The position numbers were made by a program, and so were the translations under genes. A stretch of 64,000 bases of DNA from Roseiarcus sp963772555. Its GTDB lineage: Bacteria > Pseudomonadota > Alphaproteobacteria > Rhizobiales > Beijerinckiaceae. The first letter of the stretch is position 1; every line of letters begins with the position of its first letter. The stretch lies in NCBI GenBank assembly GCA_963772555.1, contig CAVYXQ010000028.1, forward strand, positions 62,001-126,000. Direction: 5' to 3'. Of the stretch, positions 8,176 through 17,877 are shown piece by piece. Below the pieces are notes generated by a model, which saw only the letters and a list, made by a program, of their open reading frames with translations, ran no database searches and was not told where the DNA came from.

Positions 8176-9729
8176 TCAGGATGCGCTGGTCGGCAGGGCG
8201 ACGAAGTGCTCTCCTTCGCCCGACTTGACGCGCATCAATACGCTCTTCTTGCCGTCGGTCTTCGCCGAGGCAATGGCCTGGGCGACATCCGACGGGCGAT
8301 TTACCGATTTGCCCGACACCTCGAGGATGACATCGCCCTCCTTCAGGCCCTTGTCAGCCGCCGCGCCGTCCGGATCGACGTCCGAGACGACAACGCCGTC
8401 CTGGCTCCGCCGCAGCTTCATGCCGAGATTGGCCAAAGCCGAGGAACTGTTCTCCGCATTGCCGGGGCTGCCGCCGGTTTCGGCGCTCGCCGTCTTGTCG
8501 GCGGGCATCGTGCCGAGCGTCACTTCGAACGTCATCGACTTGCCATCGCGGATAACATCGAGCTTCGCCGTCTTCTTCGGCCCGAGCGCGGCGATCTTGC
8601 GGGCGAGATCGTGCGGGTCGGAGACGGTCTCGCCGTCCACGGCCGTGATGACATCGCCGCTCTTGATGCCAGCGTCGGCGGCGGGCGAGTTCTTCTGAGC
8701 CTGCGCCACCAGCGCGCCGGAATCGCTCTTGAGACCCAGATCGTCGGCGATATCCGGCGTCACCTTCTGGATTTCGACACCGATCCAGCCGCGGGTGACC
8801 GAGCCATTCTCCTTCAGCTGCTGGACGACGTTCTTAACCACGTCGCTTGCGATGGCGAAGCCAATCCCTACACTGCCGCCCGACGGCGAGAAGATGGCGG
8901 TGTTGACACCGACCACTTGGCCTTCTTCATTGAAGGTCGGGCCACCCGAATTGCCGTGATTGACCGGCGCGTCGATCTGCAGGAAGTCGTCGTAGGGTCC
9001 GGAGCCGATGTCGCGGCCGCGGGCCGACACGATCCCGGCAGTGACGGTGCCGCCGAGCCCGAACGGATTGCCGACGGCGATCACCCAGTCGCCAACGCGC
9101 GGCGACTTCCCGGCGAAGGTCACGAAGGGGAAGTTGGACCCGTCCGCCTTGAGCAGGGCGAGATCCGTCTTGCTGTCGGTGCCGATCACCTTCGCCGGCA
9201 TCGTCCTGCCGTCGGAAGTGATGATCGTCACGTCAGTCGCATGATCGACCACGTGGTTGTTGGTGACGATGTAGCCGTCGGAGCTGATGAAGAAGCCCGA
9301 GCCCTGGGCCATAGCCGTATGGCGATGCGGCGTCATCTCGTTGTCATTGCCGCCGCCCGGGAGGCCAAAATGGCGGAAAAAGTGATAGAAGGGACTGTTC
9401 TGCGGAAAGTCCGGCAGGCCGTCGGATCCCTCGTCCTCCGAGTTGCCGACGGTCGCCATTTTAACCTTGACCGACACAACCGCGGGCTTCACCCGGTCCA
9501 CGATGTCGGCAAACGACGCCGGCCCGGCTGCGGGCTGCGGCGAGATCGCCGAAGGCGCTGAAGGATTAGCGTTTGGAACCGGCGGGGGGGCGCTTTCCGG
9601 CACGGACGTGGACATGGCCGCATCCGCATGGATGGGCGCAAGCGTCCTCTCGAAAGCCGCTCCGCCGAGCGCCGCGGCCGCCACGGCTCCGAGCAACGCA
9701 ACACGAAGGGAACGAGAACGACGAATCAT
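8176..9729 (-). CDS. Periplasmic Do-family serine protease (DegP/HtrA)
   Basis: 517 residues. The N-terminal hydrophobic segment (about 8-25) is a signal peptide or anchor, followed by a Pro/Ser/Ala-rich linker to residue 70. The trypsin-like domain carries the full triad: His159 in YIVTNNHVVDH, Asp189 in TDSKTDLALLK and Ser261 in NHGNSGGPTFN. Two PDZ domains follow (about 310-400 and 425-510; GWIGVEIQKVTPDIADDLGL opens the first). It degrades or refolds misfolded envelope proteins. It lies upstream of a two-component system in the same orientation, a common alphaproteobacterial arrangement, which suggests that the two-component system and protease share an envelope stress role. Confidence 0.93.
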   Translation of the reverse strand: MIRRSRSLRVALLGAVAAAALGGAAFERTLAPIHADAAMSTSVPESAPPPVPNANPSAPSAISPQPAAGPASFADIVDRVKPAVVSVKVKMATVGNSEDEGSDGLPDFPQNSPFYHFFRHFGLPGGGNDNEMTPHRHTAMAQGSGFFISSDGYIVTNNHVVDHATDVTIITSDGRTMPAKVIGTDSKTDLALLKADGSNFPFVTFAGKSPRVGDWVIAVGNPFGLGGTVTAGIVSARGRDIGSGPYDDFLQIDAPVNHGNSGGPTFNEEGQVVGVNTAIFSPSGGSVGIGFAIASDVVKNVVQQLKENGSVTRGWIGVEIQKVTPDIADDLGLKSDSGALVAQAQKNSPAADAGIKSGDVITAVDGETVSDPHDLARKIAALGPKKTAKLDVIRDGKSMTFEVTLGTMPADKTASAETGGSPGNAENSSSALANLGMKLRRSQDGVVVSDVDPDGAAADKGLKEGDVILEVSGKSVNRPSDVAQAIASAKTDGKKSVLMRVKSGEGEHFVALPTSAS

Positions 9730-10076
9730 TATTGGACCCCGAAATCAATAGCCAGCTTCCGCCGACTTTGTTCCACGCAGGATGGGCCGCTCGGCCTAAC
9801 GTCACGATGGCCCGAACATGAAAGCTTGGTAATGATGGCCGTCGCGCCGAGGTACGCATCACCGACGCGGTTGGCGCTCTGAAACCTTTCGTTTCCACGG
9901 CTGAGAAACTCCCCTGGAGCGAAATTCGCCCGGACCGACGGATCCAAGGAGTTCGCCATTTTTTTTCATTGATGGCGAGTCCGCCGGCGCTGCCGTTTGT
10001 GAACCAAGAGTAAGACGTCCGTGCACTGCCTTGGACGTGCGTACGAGCGCCCTTCGGGGCGAAATCATCCGGACAC
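9730..10076. other. Intergenic region upstream of the HtrA gene, no gene seen
   Basis: About 350 bp between the HtrA start and the rpmF terminator. Open frames here (for example minus 9729-9959) have no ribosome binding site, no recognisable domain and atypical composition. An A/T run lies at 9959-9969. I see no EcfG-type or clear sigma-32 promoter in front of the protease gene. Confidence 0.5.
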
Positions 10077-10100
10077 AAAAAAGCCGGCTCGATCGCCGGC
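10077..10100 (-). terminator. Intrinsic terminator of rpmF
   Basis: On the minus strand GCCGGC, a six-base loop, GCCGGC and then a run of six T. The stem is at 10083-10088 and 10095-10100 and the T-run (A on the plus strand) at 10077-10082. It lies 26 bp after the rpmF stop. Confidence 0.85.
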
Positions 10101-10125
10101 CCTCGTCCGTGACCGGTGGCGGCCT

Positions 10126-10320
10126 TCAGCTTTCCGCAGAGGTCGACTTCGGCCTCAGCACCTGACGGCCGCGGTACATGCCGGTCTTCAGATCAATGTG
10201 GTGCGGGCGCCTGAGTTCGCCCGAATCCTTGTCCTCAACATAGGTAGGGGCCTTGAGGGCGTCGGCGGAGCGGCGCATGCCGCGGCGCGACGGCGACGTC
10301 TTGCGTCTGGGAACAGCCAT
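10126..10320 (-). CDS. rpmF: 50S ribosomal protein L32
   Basis: 64 residues beginning MAVPRRKTSPSRRGMRRSAD, the invariant L32 N-terminus, then the alphaproteobacterial form with APTYVEDKDSGELRRPHHID and GMYRGRQVL. This is the cysteine-free version without a zinc ribbon. The C-terminus (LRPKSTSAES) is slightly longer than usual. It is a structural protein of the large ribosomal subunit. It stands alone here and is followed by an intrinsic terminator. Confidence 0.97.
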   Translation of the reverse strand: MAVPRRKTSPSRRGMRRSADALKAPTYVEDKDSGELRRPHHIDLKTGMYRGRQVLRPKSTSAES

Positions 10321-10446
10321 TGGCGCGACTCCGGTCGGGGCGGTCGGCGCCGCCCGTGCGAAATGAGAAGCGGCGCTCTTACACGCAATCGCTGGGCAGC
10401 GCCAGTCTTTCCTGTTCCGAATTGCCGCGGTCGCTCTCCGGACCGG

Positions 10447-10950
10447 TCAGGCGGAGCCGCGCGTCTCGAAGGCGGCAAAGGCGAGGGCTTCGCGCGGCGG
10501 ACGATCCGCCCACAAAACGAACTGGAACGCCTGGTAGTAGGTCTCGCAGGCGCTGACCGCGGCGTTGACGACGGCCCCGCACTGCAGGTCGCTGGCGGTT
10601 GCGCCGCCAGCCAGGCAAAGGGAGTGGCGGAACATCACGAGGTCCTGCCCGCTCCACAGGTCGAAATGGCCGAGCCACAGTTGCTCGTTGATCAGCTGCA
10701 CCAGCTCGCGGACGGCCGCGTGCCGACGCGGCGGCGACTTCAGATCGAAGCAACAGCTGACGTGGAGCGATTCCATTTCCGGCAGCCAGGTGAAAGAGAC
10801 GTCGTAGCTCGCCCAGCCGCCGGAAACCAGGATCGAGATCTCATCTTCGGCCGCGCGGTCGAAAACCCAGTGATTGAGCGCCGCCAGACGCTCCACGGCA
10901 TCGACGGGATGTTCGACGCGATCGTCGACGACAGTCTCGATCAGGCTCAT
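10447..10950 (-). CDS. YbjN domain-containing protein
   Basis: 167 residues from ATG 10948-10950 (MSLIETVVDDRVEHPVDAVE). The fold is that of YbjN/type III secretion chaperone-like proteins: an N-terminal helix, then strands with Trp-rich core (ISILVSGGWASYDVSFTWLP, HVSCCFDLKSP), then helices (AVRELVQLINEQLWLGHFDLW, MFRHSLCLAGG). Members are cytoplasmic and of uncertain biochemical role; in enterobacteria YbjN affects stress resistance and motility. The frame is open further upstream to 11286, but that part is Arg/Ser-rich and non-conserved. It is encoded convergently with nothing and lies 130 bp upstream of rpmF in the same direction. Confidence 0.82.
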   Translation of the reverse strand: MSLIETVVDDRVEHPVDAVERLAALNHWVFDRAAEDEISILVSGGWASYDVSFTWLPEMESLHVSCCFDLKSPPRRHAAVRELVQLINEQLWLGHFDLWSGQDLVMFRHSLCLAGGATASDLQCGAVVNAAVSACETYYQAFQFVLWADRPPREALAFAAFETRGSA

Positions 10951-11164
10951 CAGGGGTCTTTCGGCTCGAGATGCGGAAGGCGAGAAATGACGCGTGCCGG
11001 GGCGACCCGCCTCCACATCAGAGCCGCCCGTCCGCTTTGCCGGCTCAGGCGAAGCGAACAGTCGCAACCTCGATGATTCGCAACGAATCGTAAACCCTGA
11101 CGATCTCATTCGTCCACAGAATCTGTGAAGGGAATCAAGACTCTGTCCAAAGATTCGAATCCTA

Positions 11165-11425
11165 TCAGGACTTTGGCTCGAGGAGCCTCGCCTCAAGCCC
11201 GGCCATGCGGGCGGCAAGCTTCTCGTTCTCCTCGCGGGCGCGCGCCGCCATCTCACGCACGGCCTCGAACTCCTCGCGGGTGACAATGTCCATGCCCGCC
11301 AGCATGCGCTCGAGTTGGCTGCGGGCGAAGGTCTGCGCTTCGCGCCGCGCCCCGTCGGCCAGACCTGCTGCGTCGGTCATCAGGCGGGAGAGATCATCGA
11401 AGAATCGGCTGCTGGTCTGCGGCAT
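11165..11425 (-). CDS. UbiK-type accessory factor (BMFP domain)
   Basis: 86 residues: MPQTSSRFFDDLSRLMTDAA, then an amphipathic N-terminal helix and a C-terminal coiled coil (VTREEFEAVREMAARAREEN through LEARLLEPKS). This matches the BMFP/YqiC family, which includes UbiK, a trimeric factor that binds lipids and UbiJ and assists aerobic ubiquinone synthesis; other members fuse membranes. The signature VTREEFEAVREM is typical for alphaproteobacterial members. Divergent from the alcohol dehydrogenase gene with about 150 bp between. Confidence 0.88.
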   Translation of the reverse strand: MPQTSSRFFDDLSRLMTDAAGLADGARREAQTFARSQLERMLAGMDIVTREEFEAVREMAARAREENEKLAARMAGLEARLLEPKS

Positions 11426-11572
11426 GAAGGACTCCGGTCAGGCGCGCCGCGGCCGGGGTCGCGAGCGTCAGGGCGTATGTGGCGTGAACGATCGAGGGCC
11501 GCAAGGGCGATGACAATGCGGCCTCGGCCTTGCTACTATTGCCCAGCTCCTTTGCCTTCGAGGCGAAGTCCT

Positions 11573-12700
11573 ATGCGAGTCAAAGCCGCCGTCCTCGGCA
11601 AGACCGGTCTGCCGCCGCCCTACGCGACGTCGCGTCCGCTTGAGCTTCTCGATCTCGATCTCGCCCCGCCCGGACGCGGCGAGGTTCTGGTGCGGATCAA
11701 GGCGGCGGGGCTTTGCCATTCCGATCTTTCGGTCATCGACGGATCGCGGCCAAGGCCGACGCCGATGGCGCTAGGGCACGAGGCTGCCGGGATCGTCGAG
11801 GGGCTCGGCGTGGGAGTCGACGATCTCGCGGCAGGCGATCATGTCGTCCTCGTCTTCGTGCCGAGTTGCGGCCGATGCGGCCCTTGCGCCGCTGGACGTC
11901 CGGCGCTGTGCGAGCCTGGAGCCAGGGCCAATGGCGCTGGGACCCTGCTCAATGGCAAGCGGCGGCTGAGTTTTCGCGCCGAGCCGGTCCATCACCATCT
12001 CGGCGTCTCAGCCTTTGCAACGCATGCGGTGGCGGCGCGCGAATCCTGCGTCAGGATCGATTCCGGCCTGCCGCTCGATATTGCAGCGCTGTTCGGGTGC
12101 GCGGTGCTTACTGGGGTCGGGGCCGTCGTCAATACGGCAAAGGTCGCGCCTGGCGCATCGGTCGCTGTGGTTGGTCTCGGCGGCGTGGGCTTGAGCGCAG
12201 TGCTCGGGGCGAGGCTCGCCGGCGCGCGGCAGATCGTCGCCGTCGACCTCGCCGACGAGAAGCTCGCCTTCGCCCGCGCGTTGGGTGCGACGCACACGGT
12301 CAACGCCGCGGCAAAAGACGCCGTCCAGACGATCCGCGAGATATCCCGCGGTGGCGTCGAGTTCGCCTTCGACATGGCCGGCGCCGTGCCAGCGCTCGAA
12401 CTCGCCTATGCCGCGACCGCGCGAGGCGGCACGACCGTCACCGCCGGGCTGCCGCACCCCGACAAGCGCATGGCCCTCTCCCCTGTCACCCTCGTCGCGG
12501 AAGAGCGCACGCTGAAGGGCTCCTACATCGGCTCCGCCGCGCCGTTGCGCGACGTGCCGCGCCTGATCGGGCTCTTTCAGGCCGGCAAGCTGCCGGTCGA
12601 CGCGCTCCTGACCCACCGGCTCAAGCTCGAGGAGATCAACGAGGGCTTCGACCGGCTGCGCGAGGGGATCGGGGTCAGGCAGGTGGTGGTGTTCGCCTGA
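11573..12700 (+). CDS. Zinc-dependent alcohol dehydrogenase (class III-like MDR)
   Basis: 375 residues from ATG 11573. The catalytic zinc ligands are Cys48 (AAGLCHSDLS) and His69-Glu70 (MALGHEAAG). The structural zinc lobe has Cys99, Cys102, Cys105 and Cys113 (PSCGRCGPCAAGRPALC). The Rossmann fold shows GLGGVGLSAVLGARLAG followed by VDLADEKL, consistent with NAD(H). It oxidises an alcohol or S-hydroxymethyl-type adduct; the sequence does not fix the substrate. The upstream open frame to 11315 overlaps the divergent ubiK-like gene and is not used. It is probably monocistronic. Confidence 0.9.
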   Translation: MRVKAAVLGKTGLPPPYATSRPLELLDLDLAPPGRGEVLVRIKAAGLCHSDLSVIDGSRPRPTPMALGHEAAGIVEGLGVGVDDLAAGDHVVLVFVPSCGRCGPCAAGRPALCEPGARANGAGTLLNGKRRLSFRAEPVHHHLGVSAFATHAVAARESCVRIDSGLPLDIAALFGCAVLTGVGAVVNTAKVAPGASVAVVGLGGVGLSAVLGARLAGARQIVAVDLADEKLAFARALGATHTVNAAAKDAVQTIREISRGGVEFAFDMAGAVPALELAYAATARGGTTVTAGLPHPDKRMALSPVTLVAEERTLKGSYIGSAAPLRDVPRLIGLFQAGKLPVDALLTHRLKLEEINEGFDRLREGIGVRQVVVFA

Positions 12701-12916
12701 CAAGCGGTAGGTTGCGGCACGTGTCGCTCTTTCCGTTTGGCCCCGAAGCCCCGGCTCCCCGCGGCCCCGTTAATAATGATCGCCGATGATCGGAGCGGCA
12801 AACGCGCGACGCGTTTCCCTTCCCCGCCAATTTGGGCAGTATAGGCCGCACTTGGCGACGGTAACGCGGCCTTGGAGCCGCGAATGCGGTGGCAGCGAAC
12901 GGGAAAAGGAGAAGCC

Positions 12917-13378
12917 ATGAACTGGTCAAACATTGCGAGAGGTGCGGCCGCCCTTGCGCTATTGACGTCCGCGCCCGCGCCGGCCGGCGCGATGGACTTA
13001 GCGGCCGGGACGCTTCCCGTCGTGCGGATGAACGACAGCTTCGTCCAGAAGGTGGTCATTGTCCACGGAGCGCATGGAGGCGCCTACGTTGGTCACCCGG
13101 GCTATCATCCCGGCTACCGCCCCGGCTACCATCCCGGCTACCACCCTGGCTATCGTCCGGGATATCGGCCGGGTTACGGCGGTTACCATTACGGGGGCTG
13201 GGCGCGTCCCGGCTGGTACCGCTGGGGGGCCGGAGGAGCGATCGCGGCCGGGGCGGCGATCGGCTTCCTCGGCGCGGGCGCAGTCGCCGCCTGGGCAGGC
13301 CCGCCGCCAGCGCCGGGCCTTTGCTGGTACTACACGGATCCGAGCCAGCGGCAGGGCTTCTGGGACGCCTGCCCGTAA
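12917..13378 (+). CDS. Secreted protein with (H/R)PGY repeats
   Basis: 153 residues from ATG 12917, with ribosome binding site GGAAAAGGAG. A signal peptide (MNWSNIARGAAALALLTSAP, cleavage near Ala-Gly-Ala) leads to a mature part containing seven tandem four-residue units of the form (His/Arg)-Pro-Gly-Tyr at about residues 57-84, then a Gly/Ala hydrophobic segment (about 107-130) able to span a membrane, then a conserved tail PGLCWYYTDPSQRQGFWDACP. Such tails occur in many rhizobial envelope proteins of unknown function. The two tail cysteines may be bridged. A cell-envelope or surface role is inferred. It converges with clpB. Confidence 0.78.
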   Translation: MNWSNIARGAAALALLTSAPAPAGAMDLAAGTLPVVRMNDSFVQKVVIVHGAHGGAYVGHPGYHPGYRPGYHPGYHPGYRPGYRPGYGGYHYGGWARPGWYRWGAGGAIAAGAAIGFLGAGAVAAWAGPPPAPGLCWYYTDPSQRQGFWDACP

Positions 13379-13394
13379 GACGTAATAACCGCCA

Positions 13395-13439
13395 CTGACC
13401 CTGACTTTCTTCCGCGCAAACCGCAGAAGGGAGGGTCAG
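13395..13439. terminator. Stem-loop between convergent genes
   Basis: CTGACCCT (13395-13402) pairs with AGGGTCAG (13432-13439). The interior also partly pairs (CTTCCGCG against CGCAGAAG). It lies between the end of the (H/R)PGY gene (+) and the end of clpB (-), so it probably acts as a terminator, perhaps both ways. There is no long T-run. Confidence 0.5.
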
Positions 13440-13534
13440 AGCGTGCGGCCGGCCTCGAGCAGGCGCAGCACGACCCAGACCGGCGCGGCCGCCATCGGGC
13501 CGGTCAGGCGTGAGAGGTGGCCCGGCGGCCTCCC

Positions 13535-16180
<2,646 letters not shown>

Positions 16181-16347
16181 GGCTCAATTCCTCTCGGCGA
16201 CGCTCCCTGCCCCGCAGCGGCATCGGGCGGCCCGCGTGACCTGACCGCTCAAAACGGCGGCTCGAGGTGGATGTAGGTTCGCCTCCGCGCCGGCGGAAGG
16301 GTTCGTCTCCCTATTAATGCAGCTGCGACTGATGCAGCTGTATTTGC

Positions 16348-16575
16348 CTAGGAGGAGGTCGATCGTTTCAAGAACTCCTGGAGCCACTCGGCGTTCATTC
16401 CGGCGATCGGCAACCAGGCGCGGAACAGGGCTTCGGGCGAAAAGCGCTCGAGCTCGACCATCATGCGCCTCTCGATCTCCGCCATGGCGGCCTTTTGCAT
16501 CGGCTCCACGTCCGGCAGCCCCATGAACTGGCGCGCCTCGAGCGGCGTGCAGTCGACGTTGATGGTTATCTTCAT
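16348..16575 (-). CDS. Small conserved protein (DUF6489-like)
   Basis: 75 residues from ATG 16575: MKITINVDCTPLEARQFMGL, then DVEPMQKAAMAEIERRMM and a helical tail ending LQEFLKRSTSS. The motif MKITINVDCTPxEARxFxGLPDV is widely conserved as a short protein in alphaproteobacteria, with no known function. It is soluble and lacks a signal peptide. The preceding residues in the open frame (MDPGPPAKRGRKANHP) are not conserved in type, so the internal ATG is chosen. It lies upstream of clpB in the same direction, 167 bp away. Confidence 0.78.
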   Translation of the reverse strand: MKITINVDCTPLEARQFMGLPDVEPMQKAAMAEIERRMMVELERFSPEALFRAWLPIAGMNAEWLQEFLKRSTSS

Positions 16576-16696
16576 CGGATGATTAGCTTTCCTGCCTCTT
16601 TTCGCCGGCGGCCCCGGATCCATAGCCTAACATCGTTACGCTTTCGATTTTTTGCAGGCCTCCCCATTTGAGCGACAGCGGTTTGCTAAATGTGAT

Positions 16697-16722
16697 GGAA
16701 CGCCGACGAACCCGGCGTCGTT
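16697..16722 (+). promoter_or_regulatory. EcfG-type promoter pattern, weak candidate
   Basis: GGAAC (16697-16701), 17 bases, CGTT (16719-16722). The match is exact, but the next gene (TetR, ATG 16865) starts 143 bp downstream, and this site lies outside the 29-53 kb cluster. It may be chance. Confidence 0.35.
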
Positions 16723-16864
16723 TTCGTTCGACTGCAGGCCGACGGTGAATTCTCTTGTTGAACAATGCGATCTAACGCCTATCATGTTGACGTTACGCGG
16801 GGTACAGAATCACTGCTTGCCGGCCTCGGGGCGGCACCGGAAGCCTTGATGTGAGGGAAGAGTG

Positions 16865-17449
16865 ATGGATACGCCCCGACGTCCTTACCGCCACGGCAAC
16901 TTGCCGAACGCCATGCGCGCTGCGGCGCGCGCCATTCTCGACGAAGCCGGGCCGGATGCAGTCGGCCTCAGGGAGACGGCCCGCCGCGTCGGCGTGTCCG
17001 CCACGGCCGCCTATCGGCACTTTACCAGCAAGGAGGATCTTCTTGCTTCCGTCGCCGCGGAGGGCTTCCGCGAGCTTGCCGCGTCGCTGCAAGCGGCGGC
17101 GGGCGAGCCGGACCCGCTGATCGCCGTCGGGCTTGCCTATGTGGAATTCGCCCTGCAGAAGCGCGGTCTGTTCCGCCTGATGTTCGGACCGATTCTGGTG
17201 GAACGGGCAAAATATCCGTTGCTCAGCGAGGCCGCCGGCGCCGCCTTCGACGTCCTGCAGCGTGTCGCCGGACCCGACGAGCGGCCGCGCGAGGAAAATC
17301 CAGTGACAATGGCGGCCTGGGGTTTGGTCCATGGCCTGTCGGGCCTCCTGATCGATGGGCTGGTCCCCGAAGCGCGCGCGCGGGACCTGGCCCAAGAGAT
17401 TCTCCTCTGGGCCGGGACGGCCAAGCCGGAACATCGACCCGCCGCCTGA
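16865..17449 (+). CDS. TetR/AcrR-family transcriptional regulator (WHG-type C-terminus)
   Basis: 194 residues from ATG 16865, or from GTG one codon earlier; the GAGGGAAGAG ribosome binding site fits the ATG. The N-terminal helix-turn-helix is YRHGNLPNAMRAAARAILDE with LRETARRVGVSATAAYRHF and TSKEDLLASVAAEGF. The C-terminal ligand domain (YVEFALQKRGLFRLMFGP, then AAWGLVHGLSGLLIDG) is the TetR_C_33/WHG type. It is most likely a repressor of a neighbouring or distant gene. The normal downstream neighbour is missing, because an IS66-type element follows within 250 bp. Confidence 0.88.
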   Translation: MDTPRRPYRHGNLPNAMRAAARAILDEAGPDAVGLRETARRVGVSATAAYRHFTSKEDLLASVAAEGFRELAASLQAAAGEPDPLIAVGLAYVEFALQKRGLFRLMFGPILVERAKYPLLSEAAGAAFDVLQRVAGPDERPREENPVTMAAWGLVHGLSGLLIDGLVPEARARDLAQEILLWAGTAKPEHRPAA

Positions 17450-17620
17450 AACCGGCGCAGAGTCCCACGCTGGCAAAATGGCGGATACGAATCGGCGGCC
17501 TACGTCTGGCTTTCGGAGGTAGTCCGCCCGAATTTGAACTCCGCGGCGTCGGCGGTTCCCTGACTTTCAGAAGGTTTCCGAACGCTTCAATCGAGCTTCC
17601 GTCGGCTTCAAAGGCCCTTC

Positions 17621-17639
17621 AAATTTCTGCCAGAAATTT
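17621..17639. promoter_or_regulatory. 19-bp palindrome, possible operator
   Basis: AAATTTCTGCCAGAAATTT is a perfect 9-1-9 palindrome, 172 bp downstream of the TetR stop and 51 bp upstream of the IS boundary. Its AT-rich arms differ from the surrounding sequence. TetR proteins bind such dyads, so it may be the operator of a gene displaced or separated by the insertion. It could also be a terminator stem without a T-run. Confidence 0.45.
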
Positions 17640-17690
17640 CAATTCCTTGCCTGAATTCGTGACTTGTCAGATGGTTACGGCCGAACGAAA

Positions 17691-17877
17691 GTAACCGGGG
17701 CAAATTGCCGGGCGGGCTTGGGCTGGTTCAAGCAGGGGCTGGACTGACGAGGGTTGCGAGGTCTGGAATTTTTGGGCCTGGAAGTCCCAGTCGGTCGCCG
17801 ATGAAGGCGTAGAACGACACTTTCAATTTCATGCAGGTTTTGGCCAGCCCGAGCATGACGTCGGGGGCGTCGCGGCC
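17691..17877 (-). mobile_element. Truncated inverted copy of the IS66-type element right end
   Basis: These 187 bp are the reverse complement of 19435-19621 with a single mismatch (17864). They carry the terminal inverted repeat beginning GTAACCGGGGCAAATTGCCG and the last 50 or so codons of a transposase. The copy stops exactly where the left terminus of the intact element begins (17878). It therefore looks like a remnant of a second copy, or the product of an abortive adjacent transposition or inversion. Confidence 0.88.

Noticed and set aside
13440..13534. Short minus-strand frame (about 19 residues) between clpB and the stem-loop
   Set aside because: Too short, no ribosome binding site, no recognisable relation.
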